Source of the DNA: JANXXV01 sp038230275
GTDB lineage: Bacteria; Acidobacteriota; Terriglobia; Bryobacterales; Bryobacteraceae
NCBI GenBank assembly: GCA_038230275.1
Contig: JBBRNO010000202.1
Location: forward strand, 1 to 9,217
DNA: 9,217 nucleotides
Reading direction: 5' to 3'
Shown here: in pieces, positions 1 through 5,725 of the stretch
Position numbering within the stretch: position 1 is the first letter of the stretch
How the letters are laid out: every line of letters starts with the position of its first letter
Translations under genes and position numbers: made by a program
Notes under the pieces: model-generated
What the model was told of the DNA's origin: nothing
The model's database searches: none
The model's input: only the letters and a program-made list of their open reading frames with translations

Positions 1-1071
1 GCCGGGTATTTCTGTCCGGAAGCGGTTCCCGCTATCGTTGATTTCTTCCGCCCGATCTTGCTGGGCCAGACTCCGGACGACGTGAATGAACTGTGGGAAC
101 GCATGTACCGCTGTGGCAAATTCTGGTGCCGTGTCGGGCTCGGCACTTCCGTGCTGAACGGAATCGATGCGGCGCTTTGGGATCTGAAAGGCAAGATGCT
201 GGGGCTTCCGGTCTACCAGTTGCTGGGCGGGCTGCAACACGACAAGTTGTTGGGATATGCAACCGGCGGTCCCAGCAATTATCCGAAGGATCGTCTGGCC
301 GGGAAAATCGATTACTATCGGTCGCTTGGTTTTCATGGCATGAAGTTAGGCGCAGGCTCGTTCTCCCCGGAAACCGGCTGGATTCTGGCAACAGACCCCG
401 CCGAAGCCGCCGACTTCGAAGCAGACAAGATGGAGTTCGTACGCGCTCATGCTGGAACCGATCTCAAGGTGATGCTGGATGCACACATGGATAACCGGCC
501 GGCGGGCGGCTGGGATCTGAACGCGGCCATCGCCGTGGCCAAAGCGCTGGAGCCGTACGATCTGTTCTTCCTCGAAGAAGCGCTTCCATACACGGACCCG
601 TGGGGATATGCGGAATTGGCGAAGTCCACGACGGTTCCGATCGCGGGCGGAGAATGCCTCACGGCGGCGTACGAGTGGCGAGTATTTGCCGACCACGATT
701 GCTTTGACATTGGGCAACCTGATGCTTCGTTTACCGGTGGTCTTGGCGAATTCATGAAGGTGGCCGCCATGTTGCAGGCGCGCGGACGAAGCGTCGCTAC
801 TCACGCCTGGGGCGCCGGCGGCTCCATGATGCAGAACATCCATTGCGGCTTCGCGGCTCCGAACACGCAGATTCTGGAGATTGCTCCGGACTACGCGGGT
901 TTGCACTCGGAGGTGATCGGAGACTCGTTCGTTATGAAAGACGGCTTCGTGCTGCCGCCCCAAGAGCCCGGGCTAGGTATCGTGCTAACTGACGAGACGA
1001 AGAATCGCTATCCGTTCGTGGAAGGAAGCGGTGAGTTCAACAGCGTACTGGGTAAGATACTTCGAGGATGA
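1..1071 (+). CDS. Mandelate racemase/muconate lactonizing (enolase superfamily) protein, probable acid-sugar dehydratase; 5' partial
   Basis: The frame is open from base 1, so the N-terminal part of the capping domain lies outside the window; 356 residues are visible. The family abstracts the alpha-proton of a carboxylate substrate using Mg2+ in a TIM barrel. Numbering from the first visible residue, candidate metal ligands are Asp160 (LDAH), Glu192 or Glu193 (FLEEA) and Glu218 (GGEC). A catalytic Asp-His pair is formed by Asp241 (QPDASFTGG) and His268 (THAWG), 27 residues apart as in mandelate racemase. The strand-2 Lys motif reads MKLG, so the second Lys of the usual KxK is Gly117. His162 follows the first metal Asp. 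This pattern resembles galactonate/mannonate dehydratases more than racemases, so loss of water from an aldonic or uronic acid is the likeliest reaction (inference). The stop is one base before the next gene, indicating an operon. Family is near certain; substrate is unknown. Confidence 0.93.
   Translation, partial: AGYFCPEAVPAIVDFFRPILLGQTPDDVNELWERMYRCGKFWCRVGLGTSVLNGIDAALWDLKGKMLGLPVYQLLGGLQHDKLLGYATGGPSNYPKDRLAGKIDYYRSLGFHGMKLGAGSFSPETGWILATDPAEAADFEADKMEFVRAHAGTDLKVMLDAHMDNRPAGGWDLNAAIAVAKALEPYDLFFLEEALPYTDPWGYAELAKSTTVPIAGGECLTAAYEWRVFADHDCFDIGQPDASFTGGLGEFMKVAAMLQARGRSVATHAWGAGGSMMQNIHCGFAAPNTQILEIAPDYAGLHSEVIGDSFVMKDGFVLPPQEPGLGIVLTDETKNRYPFVEGSGEFNSVLGKILRG
1064..1068 (+). promoter_or_regulatory. 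Ribosome binding site for the 2-hydroxyacid dehydrogenase
   Basis: GAGGA lies inside the last codons of the upstream enolase-superfamily gene, four bases before ATG 1073. It fixes the start at 1073 rather than at the earlier in-frame GTG at 1031, which would overlap the upstream gene by 41 bases. The arrangement TGA-A-ATG suggests translational coupling. Confidence 0.7.
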
Positions 1072-1072
1072 A

Positions 1073-2083
1073 ATGCCCCGAATCTTAATCGACATGCCGG
1101 TGGATGAACCGCGCCTTGCGCGGTTGAGAGCGATGCCCGGAGTGGTGGTCGACTTGGTGCCGGCGGAAGACCGGGCCCGCGAGTTACCGCCGGAGTTGCT
1201 GACCGAAGCTGAATACCTCTTTGGCACTTTCCCACCCACCAACTTCAGCGTGATGCGGAAGCTGCGATGGATGCAAATCGCGTCGGCGGGCTACGCACAG
1301 TTATTCGGGCTGGGATTTGTCGACCGCGGAATCCGCGCTACGAATGCGCGGGGCTGCTTCGATGTGCCCATCGCCGAATGGAACGCCGCCATGATGGTGA
1401 ACCTGGCGCGGGATGTGCGGCAAATGATTCGCAATCAGGACGCCGGAATCTGGGACCGGGGGGCGAGGTTTCAGCGAGAGATCCGCGGCCTCACCGTGGG
1501 TCTGTGGGGCTACGGAGGAATTGGACGAGAGACTGCCCGAGTGGCCAAGGCCATGGGCCTTCAGGTCCATGTGCTTTCGCGGAACGGCGTGGAACCGGCA
1601 ACGAATGTGTATTGCGTTCCCGGCACGGGAGACGCGGCCGGTATCCTTCCTGACCGTGTGTTTCTGAAAGGGCAGGACCTGGAGTTCTTAAGCGGACTCG
1701 ATTTTCTGATTTTAGCCATGCCGTTGACACCCTCGACAGAGGGCATCATTGGAGAGCGGGAACTCCGGGCGGTCCGCCCGTCTGCGTATGTGCTGAACCC
1801 ATCGCGTGGTCCGTTGATCCAGCAGGAGGCACTGCTCGCGTCATTACGCGAAGGCTGGATCGCGGGAGCGGCCATCGATACTCACTATCAATATCCGCTG
1901 CCGCCGGAACATCCGCTATGGGGGTTTCCGAATGTGATTCTGACACCGCACATTTCGGGATCCAGTCTGAGCCCGCACTTCCTTGAGCGGACTTGGGAGA
2001 TATTTCTGGAGAACGTCCGGCGGATCGAAGCCGGCGAGCCCTTGTTGAACGAACTCACGCACGCGCAGCTGGCAGGTGCTTAA
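1073..2083 (+). CDS. D-isomer-specific 2-hydroxyacid dehydrogenase family protein with altered active site
   Basis: A 336-residue protein, normal length for this family, which reversibly reduces 2-keto acids to D-2-hydroxy acids with NAD(P)H in the cytoplasm. The Rossmann glycine motif is GYGGIG (146-151). The second beta strand ends LSR (168-170) in place of the Asp typical of NAD users, which suggests NADP(H) (inference). The substrate/catalytic Arg245 (NPSRGPLI) and the general acid His293 (TPHISG) are present. The usual catalytic Glu of the D-V-F-x-x-E-P-L-P motif is replaced: the segment reads DTHYQYPLPPEHPLW, putting Tyr274 at the Glu position. The rest of the C-terminal region aligns well (PLW, PNV, TPHI), so this looks like a divergent subfamily rather than a decaying gene. 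It follows the acid-sugar dehydratase by one base, so the two probably act on one pathway. The family call is secure; the reaction is uncertain because of Tyr274. Confidence 0.92.
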   Translation: MPRILIDMPVDEPRLARLRAMPGVVVDLVPAEDRARELPPELLTEAEYLFGTFPPTNFSVMRKLRWMQIASAGYAQLFGLGFVDRGIRATNARGCFDVPIAEWNAAMMVNLARDVRQMIRNQDAGIWDRGARFQREIRGLTVGLWGYGGIGRETARVAKAMGLQVHVLSRNGVEPATNVYCVPGTGDAAGILPDRVFLKGQDLEFLSGLDFLILAMPLTPSTEGIIGERELRAVRPSAYVLNPSRGPLIQQEALLASLREGWIAGAAIDTHYQYPLPPEHPLWGFPNVILTPHISGSSLSPHFLERTWEIFLENVRRIEAGEPLLNELTHAQLAGA

Positions 2084-2095
2084 CGATCGCAGCCC

Positions 2096-2345
2096 GGCGC
2101 GGGGAGTTGGAAGACCGGCATCTTGGCCATTTCGGTTCCAGGCGGCACGACCGGAAAATTCATCTCATTGCTTCCGCCCGGAGGCTTGATCTCGGTCAAG
2201 CGTATCGAACATGCTCCGGATGGTTTGGCTAGCACGTTAGGCCTGACTCTTCCACGACGCATTCTCTGGACTATGTCCTTCACGGCACGATCTACCGCGG
2301 GATTGACGGAGGGCGTCGCCGCGCAAACAGTTCCATTTCGTTGTT
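2096..2345 (+). pseudogene. Possible frameshifted relic of a cupin-domain gene
   Basis: No intact gene occupies the 262 bases between the convergent blocks. Read on the plus strand, one frame (about 2108-2240) gives SWKTGILAIS, then LLPPGGLISVKRIEHAPDG. A second frame (about 2236-2325) gives THSLDYVLHGTIYRGIDGG. These resemble, in the correct order, the PPGG-x-x-R-x-V-x-x-P and M-H-R-T-x-S-x-D-Y-x-x-V-L-x-G-E-I-x-x-x-L-D-x-G-E segments of small cupins acting on aromatic or hydroxy acids. The frame change falls near 2236-2245. The metal-binding His expected in HRT appears as T-T-H, and the later GDVVVQ...HAW portion is barely recognisable. I infer a decayed cupin gene whose 5' end was lost at the dehydrogenase. 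This rests on remembered family patterns; a short minus-strand frame also runs through the region, so the call is tentative. Confidence 0.38.
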
Positions 2346-3155
2346 CTATGACGCCCGATGCGTGGCCGCAATGTCCCAATCCGGCTCCGACTCGGCCAGT
2401 GCCAACGCTATGCCAGCGGCGGTCGACTTGGTTTCTCGAACCAGTTGGTCAAAACTGGACGCGTTCAATTCAGCCGAGGGACCGGCGATGCTGACGGCTG
2501 CAATCGCGCGGCCTGCCGGGTTTAGAACGGGCACGCCGATACAGCGCAAGCCGAGTTCGTCTTCTTCGTCATCGAGTGCGCATCCCAGCTTCACCACTTT
2601 CGCCAATTCCTCGCGCAGCTTCTTGGGTGTGGAAATGGTGTTCTCGTTATGGCGCGGCAAGCCATGGTCGCGGATAATTCGCTCTAATTCCGGCTCATCC
2701 AGGTAGGCGATAAGCGCCTTACCCAAGCCGGTACAATGAACGTCCATTCGTTTGCCGATCCAGGTGGCCATGCGCACCCCTTGGGGCGGATCGCATTTCG
2801 CGATGAGGACCGCTTCGCTGTCTTTCAGAATCGCCATGTGTACCGTCATCTGCGTACGGCGCATCAAGTGGTGAAGATAAGGAGTAGCCTGCTGTCGAAG
2901 GCTTAGGCCGCTGATGGCCATGTTCGACAGCTGCACCAGATTCATTCCGAACATATAGCGGCTGGTTCGTTCATTGCGCTGCAAATATCCGCGGCGCTCC
3001 AGGGTGACCAGCAGATAGTGCACACTGCTGCGGGGAAGCTTCGATTGCTCCACGAGTTCGGGCAGAGTAAGACCAGCGCGCGAACGAGCCAGTATTTCAA
3101 GAATAGACAGCGCGCGGTCGAGCGCCGGCACCGTTTGTGTTTTGATCGCGGTCAT
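2346..3155 (-). CDS. IclR-family transcriptional regulator
   Basis: A 269-residue protein, typical length for IclR. Residues about 8-70 form the N-terminal winged helix-turn-helix (ALDRALSILEIL, then LTLPELVEQSKLPRSSVHYLLVTLERRGYL). Residues about 85-255 form the effector-binding domain, with the family landmarks HCTGLGKALIAYL (140-152) and DDEEDELGLRCIGVPVLNPAGRAIAAVSIAGP (195-226). The family binds small carboxylates or aromatic acids and represses or activates adjacent catabolic genes. Start ATG 3155 is preceded by AGGAG and lies 12 bases after the SDR stop, making it the last gene of the minus-strand operon. It could control this operon or the convergent plus-strand pair; the sequence does not say which. 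The ligand cannot be predicted. Confidence 0.95.
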   Translation of the reverse strand: MTAIKTQTVPALDRALSILEILARSRAGLTLPELVEQSKLPRSSVHYLLVTLERRGYLQRNERTSRYMFGMNLVQLSNMAISGLSLRQQATPYLHHLMRRTQMTVHMAILKDSEAVLIAKCDPPQGVRMATWIGKRMDVHCTGLGKALIAYLDEPELERIIRDHGLPRHNENTISTPKKLREELAKVVKLGCALDDEEDELGLRCIGVPVLNPAGRAIAAVSIAGPSAELNASSFDQLVRETKSTAAGIALALAESEPDWDIAATHRAS

Positions 3156-3162
3156 CGGACTT

Positions 3163-3167
3163 CTCCT
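3163..3167 (-). promoter_or_regulatory. Ribosome binding site for the IclR gene
   Basis: On the minus strand AGGAG begins immediately after the SDR stop codon and ends seven bases before ATG 3155. It is the strongest Shine-Dalgarno match in the operon and suggests that the regulator is translated well on its own. Confidence 0.75.
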
Positions 3168-3932
3168 TCATCCTGTCGTTACTCCCGGCAGCACCACTCC
3201 TCCGTCCACGCGCAGGCAACTGCCGGTTACATACGCAGACTCATCAGAAACCAGAAAGCGGACAGCGGCGGCAATCTCTTCCGGACGGCCCAGTCTGCCC
3301 AGCGGCAGCTTGCTACCCTCTTCGCGGAGTTGCTCTTCGGTGTAGAAAGTACGCTCGCCGGGCGTGTCCGTCCACCCCGGTTCCACGATATTGACACGGA
3401 CGCGGTGCTGAGCCAGCTCCGCCGCCCAGGTGCGAGCCATGTGGTTTATCGCAGCCTTGGCTCCGTTGTAAGCTGTACTGTTCGGAAATGGCATGGCCGC
3501 GTGCACCGAGCTAATCATGGTGATGGATCCCGAACGTTGCTTCACCATCTGCCGCGCCGCCAACTGGCTGCAGTGGAATACGCCCCACAGCGCCACATGC
3601 CAAACCTTTTCCACGTCAGCCACTTCTAAATCGATCAACGGCTTCCTTATGTTGATCGCGGCATTGTTCACTAAAATGTCCAGCCGCCCAAAGTCCGCAA
3701 TCACCTTCTGAAAAAGCTGTTCTACGCTGGAGCGATCCCCGACATCGGTTTGAAAAGCCAGGCCCCGATTCCCGGTCTTCTCGATTGCAGCTAAAGTGCC
3801 GGCCGCTGCTTCGGGGCCGGTGATGTCACAGAATGCCACCGAGGCGCCTCTTCGCGCGAGTTCAATGGCGATGGCCTGCCCGATGCCCCGGGAGCCACCC
3901 GTCACCAGCGCGCATTTACCATCTAAAGACAT
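3168..3932 (-). CDS. Short-chain dehydrogenase/reductase (classical SDR)
   Basis: A 254-residue single-domain Rossmann enzyme, the usual classical SDR length. It carries TGGSRGIG (11-18), Asp36 at the end of beta-2 (AFCDITG), which favours NAD(H), an NNA motif (89-91), Ser142 (MISS) and the Y155-N-G-A-K159 catalytic pair. It ends with a VTGSCLRVDGG motif (235-245) typical of FabG/glucose-dehydrogenase-like members. The Asn of the catalytic tetrad, normally in V-N-L-x-G, reads V-A-L-W-G (Ala114). ATG 3932 was chosen because the SDR homology begins there (SLDGKCALVTGG); it lies five bases after the GntR stop, so the two genes are co-transcribed. The probable role is alcohol/ketone oxidoreduction of an intermediate in the operon's pathway. 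The substrate is not predictable from sequence. Confidence 0.94.
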   Translation of the reverse strand: MSLDGKCALVTGGSRGIGQAIAIELARRGASVAFCDITGPEAAAGTLAAIEKTGNRGLAFQTDVGDRSSVEQLFQKVIADFGRLDILVNNAAINIRKPLIDLEVADVEKVWHVALWGVFHCSQLAARQMVKQRSGSITMISSVHAAMPFPNSTAYNGAKAAINHMARTWAAELAQHRVRVNIVEPGWTDTPGERTFYTEEQLREEGSKLPLGRLGRPEEIAAAVRFLVSDESAYVTGSCLRVDGGVVLPGVTTG

Positions 3933-3937
3933 AGCGT

Positions 3938-4561
3938 TTAGTGAAAGCGAACGCACTCCTCGGCGGTCCTGGTGGATTCGCCCGCCAGGAACTCGACATA
4001 ACAGGTGTGCTGCGCCTCCATTAGCTGCGGTGTGAGATCCGGGCGCGACAATTTGAAGGCCGATCCGTAAGCAAAATATGGGACCAGCAGATTCCGCAGG
4101 CTTGCCATCAACCTGGTATTCCCACTCTTCTTCCAGATCAGGCTGTGAAACTCCACATCGAACTGGGTACACTCGATGAACTTGCCCTTGACGTAGGCAT
4201 CGATCATCCGGTCTTTGAGCCCGGACAATTGTTCCAACGAGGCCTGATCCATGGCGGGCTTGGCCAATTCCAGCGCCAATGTCTCCAGAGGCAAACGGAT
4301 CTGCCGCACCTCTTTTCGGTCGTCCTCAGTCAAGTTGACTACGGAGAAGCCGTAGTTCTGTGAATGCGACACCAAGCCTTCTTGCGCCAGAACGAGCAGC
4401 GCTTCGCGGACCGGGCCGCGACTGACATTCATCTCGGCGGCGAGCGCCACTTCCGAAAGGGCTTCACCGGGGCTAAAGCGGCCGGCGAGCAGAGCGCGCC
4501 GGATCGCCTCACTGACGTTGTGGCGAATGGAAACGGGTTTCAGCTGCGGGAGGGCGTTCAT
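3938..4561 (-). CDS. GntR-family regulator, FadR/FCD subfamily
   Basis: A 207-residue regulator. Residues about 10-75 are the winged helix-turn-helix (SEAIRRALLAGRFSPGEALSE, then MNVSRGPVREALLVLAQEGLV). Residues about 80-207 are an all-helical FCD ligand domain. Its predicted metal/ligand pocket residues are Asp135 and His139 (FDVEFH), His185 (EAQH) and His207. The D-x3-H and H-x21-H spacings fit the family. His207 is the very last residue, so the short tail usually found after this His is absent. Such regulators commonly repress adjacent catabolic operons and are released by a carboxylic acid. ATG 4561 follows a 65-base gap containing a palindrome with the FadR-type core and a promoter-like sequence, so autoregulation is likely (inference). 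The SDR starts five bases downstream. Confidence 0.94.
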   Translation of the reverse strand: MNALPQLKPVSIRHNVSEAIRRALLAGRFSPGEALSEVALAAEMNVSRGPVREALLVLAQEGLVSHSQNYGFSVVNLTEDDRKEVRQIRLPLETLALELAKPAMDQASLEQLSGLKDRMIDAYVKGKFIECTQFDVEFHSLIWKKSGNTRLMASLRNLLVPYFAYGSAFKLSRPDLTPQLMEAQHTCYVEFLAGESTRTAEECVRFH

Positions 4562-4577
4562 CGCTTCAATGAAAGCA

Positions 4578-4607
4578 ATGTTACGGGAAGACGACGCCCG
4601 CTGTCAA
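4578..4607 (-). promoter_or_regulatory. Candidate sigma70-type promoter for the GntR-SDR-IclR genes
   Basis: On the minus strand a perfect TTGACA (4607-4602) is followed after 18 bases by TAACAT (4583-4578), which matches the -10 consensus at four of six positions. Predicted transcription would start near 4571, about ten bases before the GntR start codon. The -35 hexamer overlaps the second candidate GntR box. The promoter would let the three downstream genes be expressed without the deacylase and PLP-enzyme genes. Confidence 0.45.
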
Positions 4608-4627
4608 CAATAAACTGTCTACAGTTT
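4601..4627. promoter_or_regulatory. Candidate GntR (FadR-type) operator: palindrome plus second box
   Basis: AAACTGTCTACAGTTT (4612-4627) is a perfect inverted repeat with 7-base arms around two central bases. Its TGT-nn-ACA core is the kind bound by FadR/VanR-type GntR proteins. A second, less symmetric copy, CTGTCAACAA (4601-4610), has the same TGT-nn-ACA core 14 bases away centre to centre. The palindrome touches the stop codon of the PLP-enzyme gene, and the second box covers the predicted -35 of the regulator's promoter. Binding by the adjacent GntR protein is an inference from location and core. Confidence 0.5.
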
Positions 4628-5721
4628 TACCGGATCTTGCCACGTCCGGCCACTTGCCAGACGCCCTGCACGATTCCGCCGCGATGGAATTGCAACTGGT
4701 CGTGCAGGTTCACACAGGCACACACATGGTTGGGAATGATGGTGAGCCGGTCGCCGACTTTCGGTGAATAGCCCGAGTCGCCCAGCTCAAGAGATCCGTG
4801 TTCTTCCGACATTGTGATGAACTCCACTTCCGGATGCTCGAGGACTAAGCCATACCCGTTTTTGGTGCCGGAGATCCAGCGGTCGCTGGAAAAAGTCTTC
4901 GATCCGCCATCGATTACTGCGCGCCCGGCAACCGCCGTGCTCACGACGGTGACCAACACCCGCAGCGCTACGTCGGCCAGTGTGCAGGCGCCGACGCCCA
5001 AGGTGTTGCGGTCGTTGAATACATAAGTGCCCGGCCGGATTTCGGTAAGCTGGCTGGCAAAGTGGCTGGCGCGCGCGGCCGGTGTGCTGCCGGCGCTAAC
5101 AATCTCACATTCAAAACCACTGCGGCGGAGGCGATCAATGACCGCTTGGAATTGCGCACCGAGTTCAGCAACGGGTGGGCCCTGGTGCGCCGGTTCGTCC
5201 CAGATGTGGCCGGGGTAGGTGGTGATGCCGGAGAACGTTACGTTGGGCAGTTTGGCGATCTGCTGCGCGAGGGCTTCGGCGGCATCGGGCGTGGCTACGC
5301 CGCAGCGGCGCATGCCGGAATCGAACTCGACCAGCAAGCGAATGGTGGATCCGGCCCGCGCGGCCGCTCGCGAAATGGCTTCGGCCGTCACTGGAGAATC
5401 GATTGCCAGTATGATCTTCCGTTCCAGCGCCAGGGCAGCCAGGCGATCCAGCTTGCTATCCCCGAAGACGGGATAGTGCACCAGAATGTCATCGAGGCCG
5501 GCCTTCGACATCACCTCCGCCTCACCGGTCTTGGCTACAGTGATGCCATGGCTGCCCGCTTCCACCTGCATTTGGGCGATGGCGGGGATCTTGTGAGTCT
5601 TGGTGTGCGGACGTAGTCCGAAACCGTGACTCTGGCAATAGGCGGCCATGGAATGGATATTGTTTTCCATCGCGTCCAAGTCGACGACGATCGCGGGTGT
5701 TTCGAGCTCTTGAATATGCAT
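4627..5721 (-). CDS. D-threonine aldolase / D-serine dehydratase-like PLP enzyme (alanine-racemase fold)
   Basis: A 364-residue fold-type III PLP enzyme. The N-terminal barrel begins LETPAIVVDLDAMENNI. Lys41 in RPHTKTHK is the predicted Schiff-base lysine. The C-terminal domain contains NHVCACVN, where His332 and Cys334 form the H-x-C metal site of eukaryotic-type D-serine dehydratases and D-threonine aldolases. The family cleaves D-threonine-like beta-hydroxy D-amino acids to glycine plus aldehyde, or dehydrates D-serine or D-threo-3-hydroxyaspartate to a 2-keto acid and ammonia. Sequence alone does not separate these. The start was set at ATG 5721, where homology begins and four bases after the deacylase stop; the frame stays open upstream to 5790, but that part overlaps the deacylase and looks unlike the family. 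Pairing with an N-acyl-D-amino-acid deacylase supports a D-amino-acid substrate. Confidence 0.92.
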   Translation of the reverse strand: MHIQELETPAIVVDLDAMENNIHSMAAYCQSHGFGLRPHTKTHKIPAIAQMQVEAGSHGITVAKTGEAEVMSKAGLDDILVHYPVFGDSKLDRLAALALERKIILAIDSPVTAEAISRAAARAGSTIRLLVEFDSGMRRCGVATPDAAEALAQQIAKLPNVTFSGITTYPGHIWDEPAHQGPPVAELGAQFQAVIDRLRRSGFECEIVSAGSTPAARASHFASQLTEIRPGTYVFNDRNTLGVGACTLADVALRVLVTVVSTAVAGRAVIDGGSKTFSSDRWISGTKNGYGLVLEHPEVEFITMSEEHGSLELGDSGYSPKVGDRLTIIPNHVCACVNLHDQLQFHRGGIVQGVWQVAGRGKIR

Positions 5722-5725
5722 CGGT

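Noticed and set aside
346..963. A 205-residue minus-strand frame within the enolase-superfamily gene
   Set aside because: It is antisense to conserved metal-binding and catalytic motifs of the real gene and has no promoter, ribosome site or domain.
2080..2379. A 99-residue minus-strand frame downstream of and overlapping the IclR gene
   Set aside because: It starts at TTG inside the IclR coding sequence with no ribosome site and has no domain I recognise. I prefer the plus-strand cupin relic for this interval but cannot exclude this frame.
4612..4627. Reading the palindrome as a transcription terminator for the deacylase/PLP-enzyme pair
   Set aside because: The stem is AT-rich with only two bases between the arms, too few for a hairpin loop, and no T tract follows on the minus strand. 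A protein-binding site fits better.
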